Shown piece by piece: positions 1-5,664 of a stretch of 9,834 nt of DNA. Every line of letters begins with the position of its first letter. The first letter of the stretch is position 1. The notes beneath the pieces were generated by a model. The model did no database searches, was not told the DNA's origin, and saw only the letters and a program-made list of their open reading frames with translations. The stretch comes from an uncultured Clostridia bacterium. Its GTDB lineage: Bacteria > Bacillota > Clostridia > Oscillospirales > Ruminococcaceae. Where the stretch lies: NCBI GenBank assembly GCA_937901805.1, contig CALDJI010000248.1, positions 1 through 9,834 of the forward strand, in the 5' to 3' direction. Made by a program: the position numbers and the translations under genes.

Positions 1-61
1 ACTCGAACCCCCGACCTACTGGTTCGTAGCCAGTCACTCTATCCAGCTGAGCTATTGGCGC
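1..61 (-). tRNA. tRNA-Arg (anticodon ACG), 3' end cut off by the window
   Basis: Read on the minus strand the gene starts with the acceptor strand GCGCCAA, then T8-A9, a D-stem GCTC/GAGT, and an anticodon stem ACTGG/CCAGT closing the loop CTACGAA. The anticodon is ACG (plus-strand bases 25-27), so this is an arginine tRNA. In bacteria A34 of this tRNA is normally converted to inosine by TadA so that it reads CGU, CGC and CGA. The T-loop TTCGAGT is visible, but the 3' half of the T-stem and the acceptor strand lie outside the window. A strong promoter lies directly upstream. Confidence 0.95.
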
Positions 62-90
62 ACAGTTCGTTCTTTTTAGAACGCTCAGTT

Positions 91-120
91 ATTATAGCAT
101 ATCCATCCATAGTTTGTCAA
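91..120 (-). promoter_or_regulatory. Promoter of the tRNA-Arg gene
   Basis: On the minus strand a perfect -35 box TTGACA (115-120) is followed after 18 bases by a perfect -10 box TATAAT (91-96). The predicted transcript starts near 84, giving a leader of about 23 bases before the mature tRNA 5' end at 61. The leader contains a small hairpin (CGTTCT/AGAACG, 68-83), which would be removed by RNase P. Consensus boxes like these are typical of stable RNA genes. Confidence 0.85.
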
Positions 121-133
121 CAGTTTTTCAAAA

Positions 134-164
134 GAAAAAGCCGCACCCATTTTCCAATTACGGC
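134..164 (-). terminator. Probable terminator of the Nudix gene
   Basis: Just downstream of the Nudix stop codon, the minus strand can form a short stem GCCGTA/TGCGGC (140-145 with 159-164, one G-U pair) followed by a T5 run. The stem is short and the loop is 13 bases, so termination may be weak. It ends before the tRNA promoter. Confidence 0.5.
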
Positions 165-176
165 CTGTCCGTTCTT

Positions 177-590
177 TCAGCCCTTTACCAGGAACCGTTT
201 TGCATCTTCAATCAGTTTCCGGTTGTTTTCATGGGTGACCTGACGCCGCGCCTCCTCAATAGACAGCCATTTCAGATCGCTGATTTCCTCTTCCTGCCGG
301 TGTTCCGACCCCGCAATCGCTTCTCCCAGAAAATAGACCACTTCTTTCATGACATTTGGCTTGGGAGAATACTCCACGCTTTCTCGAAAACCCTTCTGCA
401 ACTGCACTCTCAACCCTGTCTCTTCAAAAATTTCCCGATGCGCTGTCTGTTCTTCATTCTCTCCGGCCTCTACATGCCCCTTTGGAAAAGCCCAGTGCCC
501 GCCGTAGCGGTGTTTTACCAGCAGCAATTTGGGCTGTCCGTCTTTTCCAAGCTTGTACACGATGGCCCCGCAGGATTTTTCATGTTTCAC
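177..590 (-). CDS. Nudix hydrolase, Ap4A-hydrolase-like
   Basis: The protein has a complete Nudix box, G-x5-E-x7-R-E-x2-E-E-x-G, at residues 38-60 when counted from the GTG start (GHVEAGE, then REIFEETGL). The glutamates of REIFEETG bind the catalytic metal ions. The family cleaves nucleoside diphosphates linked to another group. The short single-domain form (137 aa) with a SCGAIVY opening and WAFPKGHVE before the box resembles bis(5'-nucleosyl)-tetraphosphatases, which remove Ap4A made under stress; the exact substrate cannot be read from sequence. I chose the GTG at 590-588 because GGAGG lies 8 bases upstream, whereas the in-frame ATGs at 611 and 605 have no ribosome binding site and 611 lies only about 8 bases from the predicted transcript start. 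The gene is monocistronic, with its own promoter and a terminator candidate. Confidence 0.88.
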   Translation of the reverse strand: MKHEKSCGAIVYKLGKDGQPKLLLVKHRYGGHWAFPKGHVEAGENEEQTAHREIFEETGLRVQLQKGFRESVEYSPKPNVMKEVVYFLGEAIAGSEHRQEEEISDLKWLSIEEARRQVTHENNRKLIEDAKRFLVKG

Positions 591-625
591 AAGCTGCACC
601 TCCATATCCATTTTCCCATATTTTT

Positions 626-654
626 ATTATACTGCTCGGTGCCTGCCATTTCAA
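626..654 (-). promoter_or_regulatory. Promoter of the Nudix gene
   Basis: On the minus strand TTGAAA (649-654) and TATAAT (626-631) are separated by 17 bases, close to the sigma-A consensus. The predicted start is near 619, about 29 bases before the GTG start codon. This supports the GTG rather than the upstream ATGs as the translation start. Confidence 0.75.
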
Positions 655-680
655 CCAAACAGGGCGCCTCTCAAAGAAGA

Positions 681-718
681 AACCGGAGGGTCTCAGGCAC
701 GCCCTGATTCCTCCGGTT
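681..718 (-). terminator. Rho-independent terminator of typA/bipA
   Basis: A 9-bp perfect stem AACCGGAGG/CCTCCGGTT (681-689 with 710-718) encloses an inner stem TCAGG/CCTGA. On the minus strand it is followed by TTTCTTCTTTG. It begins 8 bases after the bipA stop codon, in the orientation expected for that gene. Confidence 0.8.
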
Positions 719-726
719 ACAATCCA

Positions 727-2547
727 CTATTTCTTTTTGCTGAGTGCTTTCATGCGCAGACTCTTGTCCAAAATCTGTTTTCTCATCCGGATATTTTTCG
801 GAGTGATTTCAAGCAATTCATCATCCGTGATAAATTCCATACATTCCTCCAGGCTCATCCGGCGGTAGGGAACCAGGCGCAAAGCCTCATCAGAGCCAGA
901 AGCGCGCATGTTGCTGACATGCTTCTTTTTGCAGACATTGACCACCAGATCTTCTGCTTTTGGGGAAGACCCGACAATCATCCCCTCATAAACCGGCGTG
1001 CCCGGTCCAATAAAGAGCGTACCGCGCTCCTGGGCGTTATACAGTCCGTAAGTTATGGCTTCTCCGCTTTCAAATGCGATCAGGGATCCGCTTGGACGCA
1101 GAGGGATGTCTCCTTTATACGGTTCATATCCTTCAAAAATCGAGTTCATGATACCCTCTCCCTTAGTATCGGTCAGAAACTCGCTGCGGTAGCCAAACAG
1201 CCCGCGGGACGGGATGACAAATTCAATCCGCATCCGGCTGCCATGCGGAGCCATCTGGACAAGCGTCCCCTTGCGGACGCCCATTTTCTCCATGACAGAA
1301 CCCATAAACTCCTCCGGCACGTCGATCACCAGGCGCTCCATCGGCTCGCAGAGCACCCCGTCGATCTTATGCATCAGGACATGGGGGGTGCTTACCTGGA
1401 ATTCATACCCTTCACGGCGCATGGTCTCAATCAAAATGGAAAGGTGCATTTCCCCACGGCCGGAGACCTTGAAACTGTCCGTAGAATCCGTTTCCTCCAC
1501 ACGCAGAGAAACGTCCTTGAGCAGTTCGCGGAACAGGCGCTCGCGAAGCTGGCGGGAAGTGACAAATTTTCCCTCTCTTCCTGCAAACGGACTGTCATTG
1601 ACAGAGAAAGTCATCTCCAAAGTGGGTTCTGAAATCTTGACAAATTCCAATGGCTCCGGATGTTCCGGATCACACAGGGTATCCCCGATGGTAATCCCCT
1701 CAATTCCGGATACGCACACGATATCCCCGACCTTAGCTTCTTCTACTTGGGCTCTTTTCAGTCCTTCAATCTGGTAAACATTGACCATACGGCCTTTATA
1801 AGGGGGTTTTTGCTCATGATAATCACATACCATGGCGTCTGTATTCTGTTTGAGCGTACCGCGTTCAATTCGGCCGATGGCAATCCGCCCAACATATTCA
1901 TTGTAGTCAATGGAAGAAACCAGCATCTGGAAGGGCGCGTCCAATTCACCGCGCGGCGCCGGGATATAGTCGACTATCGTATCAAGCAGGGGAGCCAGAT
2001 CTACGCCCTTGACATTCTGATCACGGGAAGCCGTGCCCTCTCGACCGGAACAGAACAGAATCGGGCTGTCCAGCTGTTCATCCGTTGCATCCAGTTCCAT
2101 CAATAGTTCATAGATTTCTTCAATGACCTCATCAATGCGGGCGTCCGGCTTGTCAATCTTGTTGATGACAATGATCACACGATGGCCGAGTTCCAGCGCC
2201 TTGTGCAGGACAAAACGCGTCTGAGGCATAGGGCCTTCCGCAGCGTCCACCAGAAGGAGAACGCCGTTTACCATCTTGAGAATACGCTCCACTTCCCCTG
2301 AAAAATCCGCATGTCCCGGCGTATCCACGATATTAATTTTAATTCCCCTATAGTGAGCGGCCGTATTTTTTGCCAAAATGGTAATTCCACGCTCCCGCTC
2401 CAATGCATTTGAATCCATCACGCGGTCTTCTACCACCTGATTTTCCCGAAACGCACCGCCCTGTTTAAGCATCTCATCAACCAAGGTGGTTTTTCCATGG
2501 TCGACATGTGCGATAATTGCAATATTTCTCAAATCTTCTCTAATCAA
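727..2547 (-). CDS. typA: Translational GTPase TypA/BipA
   Basis: This is a ribosome-binding GTPase of the elongation-factor family. It acts on 50S subunit assembly and on adaptation to cold and other stress, in the cytoplasm. All G motifs are present, counted from the chosen start: AHVDHGKT (13-20), RGITI (53-57), DTPGH (75-79), NKID (129-132) and SGREG near 175. They are followed by the EF-G-like domains and the BipA-specific C-terminus ([28 protein letters not shown]). The reading frame stays open upstream to an ATG at 2739, but that adds 64 unrelated residues and crosses the promoter. The TTG at 2547-2545 follows GGGG by 7 bases and gives [19 protein letters not shown], the usual family opening. 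It yields 606 aa, matching the usual length of about 610. The gene stands alone with its own promoter and terminator. Confidence 0.97.
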   Translation of the reverse strand: MIREDLRNIAIIAHVDHGKTTLVDEMLKQGGAFRENQVVEDRVMDSNALERERGITILAKNTAAHYRGIKINIVDTPGHADFSGEVERILKMVNGVLLLVDAAEGPMPQTRFVLHKALELGHRVIIVINKIDKPDARIDEVIEEIYELLMELDATDEQLDSPILFCSGREGTASRDQNVKGVDLAPLLDTIVDYIPAPRGELDAPFQMLVSSIDYNEYVGRIAIGRIERGTLKQNTDAMVCDYHEQKPPYKGRMVNVYQIEGLKRAQVEEAKVGDIVCVSGIEGITIGDTLCDPEHPEPLEFVKISEPTLEMTFSVNDSPFAGREGKFVTSRQLRERLFRELLKDVSLRVEETDSTDSFKVSGRGEMHLSILIETMRREGYEFQVSTPHVLMHKIDGVLCEPMERLVIDVPEEFMGSVMEKMGVRKGTLVQMAPHGSRMRIEFVIPSRGLFGYRSEFLTDTKGEGIMNSIFEGYEPYKGDIPLRPSGSLIAFESGEAITYGLYNAQERGTLFIGPGTPVYEGMIVGSSPKAEDLVVNVCKKKHVSNMRASGSDEALRLVPYRRMSLEECMEFITDDELLEITPKNIRMRKQILDKSLRMKALSKKK

Positions 2548-2594
2548 ACAAATTCCCCGTTTCTCTCGAAAAATTGGCATTTGCCTTGAAAATA

Positions 2595-2616
2595 CCCCCG
2601 CCAAAACGGCGTGGGG
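2595..2616 (-). other. GC-rich hairpin in the typA/bipA leader
   Basis: In the untranslated leader the minus strand forms CCCC-(A bulge)-CGCC / GGCG-GGGG with a five-base loop GTTTT. It lies about 48 bases upstream of the TTG start and about 25 bases after the predicted transcription start. The following bases (TATTTTC) make a poor U-tract, so it is more likely an mRNA-stabilising or translation-modulating structure than a terminator. Its role is unknown. Confidence 0.4.
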
Positions 2617-2646
2617 CAGTTTTGTCTTTATGATACGGTTGTTTCT

Positions 2647-2677
2647 ATTATAACACCTTTTTTCATCATTCCGACAA
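2647..2677 (-). promoter_or_regulatory. Probable promoter of typA/bipA
   Basis: A perfect -10 box TATAAT (2647-2652, minus strand) has only a weak -35 candidate, TTGTCG (2672-2677), at a long 19-base spacing. The predicted start is near 2640, giving a leader of about 93 bases. Confidence 0.5.
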
Positions 2678-2705
2678 AAAAAGAGAGAAAATAATGACAG
2701 AAAGT

Positions 2706-2727
2706 AACCGGCGCTTTTGCGCCGGTT
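2706..2727. terminator. Strong hairpin in the lexA-typA gap, possible terminator
   Basis: This is a perfect 9-bp stem AACCGGCGC/GCGCCGGTT with a four-base loop. On the plus strand the stem runs into TTGTTC; on the minus strand into ACTTTCTGTC. Neither is an ideal U-tract. No gene on the plus strand upstream needs a terminator, so it most likely acts as a second barrier between lexA and the typA promoter, whose -35 region begins about 30 bases further on. Confidence 0.45.
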
Positions 2728-2747
2728 TTGTTCAAACATCCTGTATG

Positions 2748-2763
2748 CACTGTGTTCACAGTG
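2748..2763. promoter_or_regulatory. Perfect 16-bp dyad, possible operator
   Basis: CACTGTG and CACAGTG flank a 2-base centre, giving a perfect 7-bp inverted repeat. The spacer is too short for an RNA hairpin loop, which fits a protein-binding dyad better. It sits between lexA and typA, about 70-85 bases upstream of the typA -35 box. The bound regulator, if any, is unknown. The rest of the 2548-2850 gap is AT-rich and shows no gene. Confidence 0.3.
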
Positions 2764-2831
2764 AAATTTTCAGGTTTTTTATTATTTTTGCCGGATTTTT
2801 TCCGTTCTGATTGCCGAGCCTTGACGGCAGT

Positions 2832-2852
2832 AAAACAGGCGCCGCCTGTTTT
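2832..2852 (-). terminator. Terminator of lexA, overlapping its stop codon
   Basis: The minus strand forms a perfect 9-bp stem AAAACAGGC/GCCTGTTTT with a 3-base loop. The first arm overlaps two bases of the lexA TAA codon at 2851-2853. The second arm supplies a short T4 run. The structure is nearly symmetric, so it could also stop plus-strand transcripts. Confidence 0.65.
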
Positions 2853-3438
2853 AATAGTGGCGCACCAGCGAGACAACGCGGCCGAGAATCCGCACTTCGT
2901 TGACAATAATCGGTTCATACGCCTCGTTTTCCGGCATCAGACGGAAATGCCCGTTTTCTTTATAAAACCGCTTGACCGTCGCCTCGTCTTCGATCAGCGC
3001 CACCACAATTTCCCCATTTTCCGCAACTGGGGTTCGGTGGACGACAATGATATCCCCGTCCAAGATTCCAGCGTTGATCATACTGTCCCCGCGTACTTTA
3101 AGCGCAAAGAGTTCCTTAGGGGAATATCCATGCTGGACATCAATCGGCAGGTACTCTGTAATATTTTCCACCGCCAGGATAGGCTGGCCTGCCGTTACCG
3201 TACCCATGACCGGGATCTGCATTGCTGCGGGATCGGAGATTTTGATATTACGGTTTGTCCCGGTGCGCATATGGATATAGCCCGCGCTTTCCAGCTGTTT
3301 TAAGTACTTATGAACCGTGGAAGTAGAGCGGATAGACAGTGCGCTCCCAATTTCCCGCACGGACGGGGTATTGCCTGCGGCAATCTGCCCGCAGATATAT
3401 TCATAAATATCGAGGGCCAGTTTTCCCAGCTCAGACAT
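2851..3438 (-). CDS. lexA: SOS regulator LexA (self-cleaving repressor)
   Basis: LexA represses DNA-damage genes and cleaves itself when RecA filaments form on single-stranded DNA. The N-terminal winged helix-turn-helix (about 1-65) is present, with TPSVREIGSALSIRSTSTVHKYLKQLE as the recognition region. The scissile Ala83-Gly84 lies in VTAGQPI. The serine-lysine dyad is visible as Ser119 in GDSM and Lys156 in ATVKRF. The 195 aa length is typical. I chose the ATG at 3438 because GGGAGG precedes it by 7 bases; the longer open frame to 3522 lies across the promoter. The gene is monocistronic. No SOS gene such as a yneA-type cell-division inhibitor sits divergently, which is a common arrangement in Firmicutes. 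Confidence 0.97.
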   Translation of the reverse strand: MSELGKLALDIYEYICGQIAAGNTPSVREIGSALSIRSTSTVHKYLKQLESAGYIHMRTGTNRNIKISDPAAMQIPVMGTVTAGQPILAVENITEYLPIDVQHGYSPKELFALKVRGDSMINAGILDGDIIVVHRTPVAENGEIVVALIEDEATVKRFYKENGHFRLMPENEAYEPIIVNEVRILGRVVSLVRHY

Positions 3439-3452
3439 AGTCGTTCCTCCCG

Positions 3453-3498
3453 AAACATTTGTTTGCCTTATCATACCATATTTTTCCCCTGCATACAA
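3453..3498 (-). promoter_or_regulatory. lexA promoter with candidate LexA self-operator
   Basis: On the minus strand TTGTAT (3493-3498) and TATGAT (3470-3475) are 17 bases apart, placing the transcription start near 3463. A perfect dyad AAACATTTGTTT (3453-3464) covers that start. The known Gram-positive SOS box has the core GAAC-N4-GTTC; this site keeps AAC-N4-GTT with both outer bases changed. Position and symmetry fit autorepression. The dyad ends only a few bases before the GGGAGG ribosome binding site. Confidence 0.6.
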
Positions 3499-3631
3499 TA
3501 CATAATCCTGCCGCCGCATCAAATTCTCTTTGAACCGTACCTCTGCTATACACGCAGAATTTCTGCCTCACATGGTTGTTTTCAGCGGGAGAAGCCGCAC
3601 GCCTTCTATTTTTTTATTTTCAAATACACTT
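3499..3631. other. Intergenic stretch without a recognisable gene
   Basis: This is part of the roughly 500-base gap between lexA and the methyltransferase. I see a small hairpin GCGG/CCGC at 3585-3598 followed on the plus strand by a T-rich run (3604-3620), too weak to call a terminator. Open frames crossing it on the plus strand have no ribosome binding site and no recognisable protein features. Confidence 0.4.
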
Positions 3632-3763
3632 TTACAGCTCCTCCAAATCCCCGTCGAAGCATCCGGGAGCCGCCAAAAATGAGATCTCCATCCTATCCAG
3701 GCCTTGCACTGCCGTTTTGGAATCTTTAAAAAATTCCTTGCAATTTATTTTCCATGTATTCAT
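3632..3763 (-). CDS. Doubtful small ORF of 43 codons
   Basis: An open frame from ATG at 3763 to TAA at 3632 encodes a small protein beginning MNTWKINCKEFFKDSKT and ending DGDLEEL. It has two cysteines, an acidic C-terminus, no membrane segment and no signal peptide. I do not recognise it. Codon choice is not unlike the neighbours, but no convincing ribosome binding site precedes the ATG (only TTACCGCGTT), and chance ORFs of this size are common. It could also be a remnant of a longer gene. Confidence 0.15.
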   Translation of the reverse strand: MNTWKINCKEFFKDSKTAVQGLDRMEISFLAAPGCFDGDLEEL

Positions 3764-3794
3764 AACGCGGTAACAAACAAAAGAAAAGAAAGGC

Positions 3795-3922
3795 TATAAT
3801 AAAAACATACCCGAAAGAAATGAAGCCGCAATCATTTCTTATTGGAAAAGGGTATTACTACCCTCCTCAAAACACCCCTCAAAAGCTGCCGCAGGCGATG
3901 CAAATCGTCTGCGGCTTTTGCT
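3795..3922 (+). ncRNA. Candidate small RNA with C-rich anti-SD region
   Basis: On the plus strand a perfect TATAAT (3795-3800) would start a transcript near 3807. It would contain a hairpin AAGAAATGA/TCATTTCTT (3815-3840), a second hairpin GGGTA/TACCC (3850-3863), an unpaired C-rich segment with CCTCC (3862-3866) and CACCCC (3874-3878), and finally a terminator-like stem with T4 (3888-3919). Part of CCTCC overlaps the second stem. CCTCC is the exact complement of a Shine-Dalgarno core, as seen in C-rich Gram-positive small RNAs such as RsaE/RoxS. No good -35 box is visible, and the hairpins could instead belong to the end of the methyltransferase transcript. Confidence 0.3.
3888..3919. terminator. 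Terminator stem after the methyltransferase, possibly bidirectional
   Basis: A 12-bp stem GCCGCAGGCGAT/ATCGTCTGCGGC has a GCAA loop (3900-3903). On the plus strand it includes a G-U pair and runs directly into TTTT. On the minus strand the same position is a C-A mismatch and the T4 run follows three bases later. It lies 22 bases beyond the methyltransferase stop codon, so it can end that transcript, but the geometry is better for the plus strand. Confidence 0.65.
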
Positions 3923-3941
3923 GTATCAGGGGGATCCGTTC

Positions 3942-4666
3942 TTACCGTTTCCTGGCCCTGACAATGATAATATCCGGGCGCTCCTTGTCCCCGTAACTCT
4001 CCTCAAAAAATCCGTCTACCACAAACCCGTTGTCAAAGCAGAGCTGGAAGGGATCCCGAAGGGAACGATGGTAATAACACTGCCTGGCCGGCTGCCCCTG
4101 GATGGCAATCCCATAATACGGATGTGCCGTCCGGTATTTTTCCGTCAACGTGACAAAACAAGGATGCTGGGTGGCGAACACAAAACAACCGCCGCTTTCC
4201 AGCAGTTCGGCGATGCTGGAAAAAAGGGCTGTTACATCGGCAATATCCATAATCGCCATATTGGAAACCGCCTTGGTATAGGGCCGTCCCCGTCTGAGCG
4301 ACAAGAGCTGTTCTTTTTTGTGGCATCCGCCACAAAAAATTCGATCTGATCAAGAAACCGCTGCTGCCGCTGTTTTGCCAATGCAATCATCTTCGGACTG
4401 TAGTCAAAGGCAACTACCCGGGCGCCCGCCTGGGCCATATAGGCGGAATAGTTCCCATTTCCGCAGGCGGCGTCCAGAATAAAATCGCCTTTTTTCGGTT
4501 CCAGCAGCCGGCTGACCTTTGGACGGGCTACTTCCCGGTGAAACTGGTTTGAATGTTCCCCCATCTGTTCGTCCCAAAACTGTGCATTGGTTTCCCATGC
4601 CTGAAGGCCTTGTTCTACAGAATACCGATCTATGACTGTATTTCCCCCTACTCGATCTGTTCTCAT
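3942..4666 (-). pseudogene. Class I SAM-dependent methyltransferase, frameshifted
   Basis: The first frame carries the SAM-binding core: motif I ILDAACGNG (63-71, counted from ATG 4666) and the acidic residue after beta-2 in VVAFDYS. It then leaves the family pattern after VADATKK and stops at 4232. The second frame (open from above 4304 to the stop at 3942) continues exactly as such proteins do: EQLLSLRRGRPYTKAVSNMAIMDIADV, then FVFATQHPCF and YYHRSLRD. One extra A in the A6 run at 4314-4319 would join them into about 241 aa. The substrate is unknown. The start is also irregular: ATG 4666 has no clear ribosome binding site, whereas GGGGGA (4643-4648) stands 9 bases before an ATA codon (4633-4631) where the conserved sequence begins (DRYSVEQGLQAWE). 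The gene lies 40 bases after the nucleotidyltransferase stop and is probably cotranscribed with it. Confidence 0.85.
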
Positions 4667-4706
4667 TTCCGCGTGCCGAAATTCCCTGCGGCGAGCGGGT
4701 AAAATC

Positions 4707-5540
4707 CTATCTGGCAAGCGAGGGCAGTTGGGAAAGAACATAGTCGCGCAGCCCCATCAGCTGTTCTTTATCCCAACGCACGCCGCCTGTTTTCAGGGTT
4801 GCGGAGGTAACCGGGGCTTCGCTGCGGTAAACATCCAGCGCCTGGCGGACAAGCGGCAAAAACGGCTCCGGAAGATGTTCCAGTGCCCAAAGCGCGCCTT
4901 CTTCCTTGCTGGTGCAGGCACAAACAGGGGAAGAGAACAGCTGCAGCGCCCGACAGAAATTGAGCACCCCATAATACGGCGCGTGCAACAGATTTTCCTC
5001 TTCAAACAAATCCTGAATGTCCAGTAAAACGGATTGCCGGAACCGCTGCCAGTCCACCAGCGGGAACAGTTTTGAAATTTCCCGGCCGTATAGGCAAACC
5101 CCTCTCTGCCGCACGACCGCAAAATGAGCGGGCAGATCCGGATCCCGTTTTGGTTTACAGAAATCAACCTGACCGGCAAGGAGTTTTTCATGCCACATCG
5201 GGCTGTAATGCAGCTGATAGGGGATTTGCAAATCCAGGCTGCTGAGCGCATCCTCTGTAACGACACTGAGTTCCACTCCGCCTGTACCGGGGTATTTTTC
5301 CGAATACCGTGCAATTTGGATACCAAGCGATTCCAGGGTATCAGAAGGGACGTCTCCCCCTGTGACAATCAGAAGATCGAGATCGCTTTTCGGAAAATAC
5401 CAACAGCCCATGGCCAGAGATCCATGCAGATAAACGCCCAGCAGCTGCCGGCCAAGCTGAGTATCGAACAGTTTGACAAATCCATTTACATAATTTTTTA
5501 ATTGCGGACAACAGTCCGGCCACTTTTGCGCAATTGGCAT
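4707..5540 (-). CDS. AadA-like aminoglycoside nucleotidyltransferase
   Basis: The protein (277 aa) has the nucleotidyltransferase signature YLHGSLAMG...SDLDLLIV: Gly40-Ser41, with metal-binding Asp53 and Asp55. VELSVV follows, where Glu90 corresponds to the catalytic base of AadA (ANT(3'')). The C-terminal half matches the helical domain of AadA (DUF4111): DLPAHFAVVRQRGVCLYG, then YGVLNFCRALQLF and ALWALEHLP. Members of this family transfer AMP to streptomycin/spectinomycin-type aminoglycosides, but divergent chromosomal members may have other or no drug substrates, so resistance is not certain. ATG 5540 follows GGGAGG by 8 bases. The methyltransferase lies downstream on the same strand. No integron or mobile-element signature is seen nearby, so this looks like a resident gene. 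Confidence 0.85.
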   Translation of the reverse strand: MPIAQKWPDCCPQLKNYVNGFVKLFDTQLGRQLLGVYLHGSLAMGCWYFPKSDLDLLIVTGGDVPSDTLESLGIQIARYSEKYPGTGGVELSVVTEDALSSLDLQIPYQLHYSPMWHEKLLAGQVDFCKPKRDPDLPAHFAVVRQRGVCLYGREISKLFPLVDWQRFRQSVLLDIQDLFEEENLLHAPYYGVLNFCRALQLFSSPVCACTSKEEGALWALEHLPEPFLPLVRQALDVYRSEAPVTSATLKTGGVRWDKEQLMGLRDYVLSQLPSLAR

Positions 5541-5579
5541 ATCCTGTCCCTCCCATCTTTTTCAGAGAATTCCGGTAAA

Positions 5580-5612
5580 GCCCCCTTTTGCAGGAAGCCT
5601 GCGAAAGAAGGC
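5580..5612 (-). terminator. Strong hairpin between cinA and the nucleotidyltransferase
   Basis: On the minus strand arms of 15 bases (5598-5612 with 5580-5594) pair around a 3-base loop CTT. The inner GCAGG/CCTGC is perfect; the outer part has two G-U pairs and one C-A mismatch. Only TTTACC follows, so termination may be partial. It lies 39 bases before the nucleotidyltransferase start codon. It can serve as the cinA terminator or as a leader structure of the next gene. A CATAAT at 5622-5627 could be a -10 box for that gene, with no convincing -35. Confidence 0.55.
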
Positions 5613-5664
5613 CCTATTGCCATTATGCCATCCCTGTCCCCGAAAAATCCAGCCAGGGGAAACA

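Noticed and set aside
68..83. Inverted repeat CGTTCT/AGAACG near the tRNA gene, considered as an SOS box
   Set aside because: The half-sites read GTTC then GAAC, the reverse of the GAAC-N4-GTTC order, and the site lies in the leader of a tRNA. It is more likely a leader hairpin.
529..1632. Long plus-strand open frame of 367 codons
   Set aside because: It lies antisense across the Nudix start, the typA terminator and the typA 3' half, has no ribosome binding site, and its protein has no recognisable domain. It is a shadow of minus-strand coding bias.
2548..2739. N-terminal extension of typA/bipA by 64 residues to an ATG at 2739
   Set aside because: The extension has no family similarity, spans the TATAAT promoter and leader hairpin, and the TTG at 2547 has a ribosome binding site and gives the standard length.
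2728..3303. Plus-strand open frame of 191 codons opposite lexA
   Set aside because: It is antisense to a clear LexA with all catalytic residues and has no translation signals of its own.
3310..3773. Plus-strand open frames of 139 and 65 codons in the lexA upstream gap
   Set aside because: No ribosome binding site or protein family features; they cross the lexA promoter and AT-rich intergenic DNA.
4314..4339. Perfect 11-bp hairpin with T6/A6 ends, considered as a terminator
   Set aside because: It sits inside the methyltransferase coding sequence and, on the minus strand, is followed by A-rich sequence rather than a T-run beyond the stem; it is discussed instead with the frameshift.
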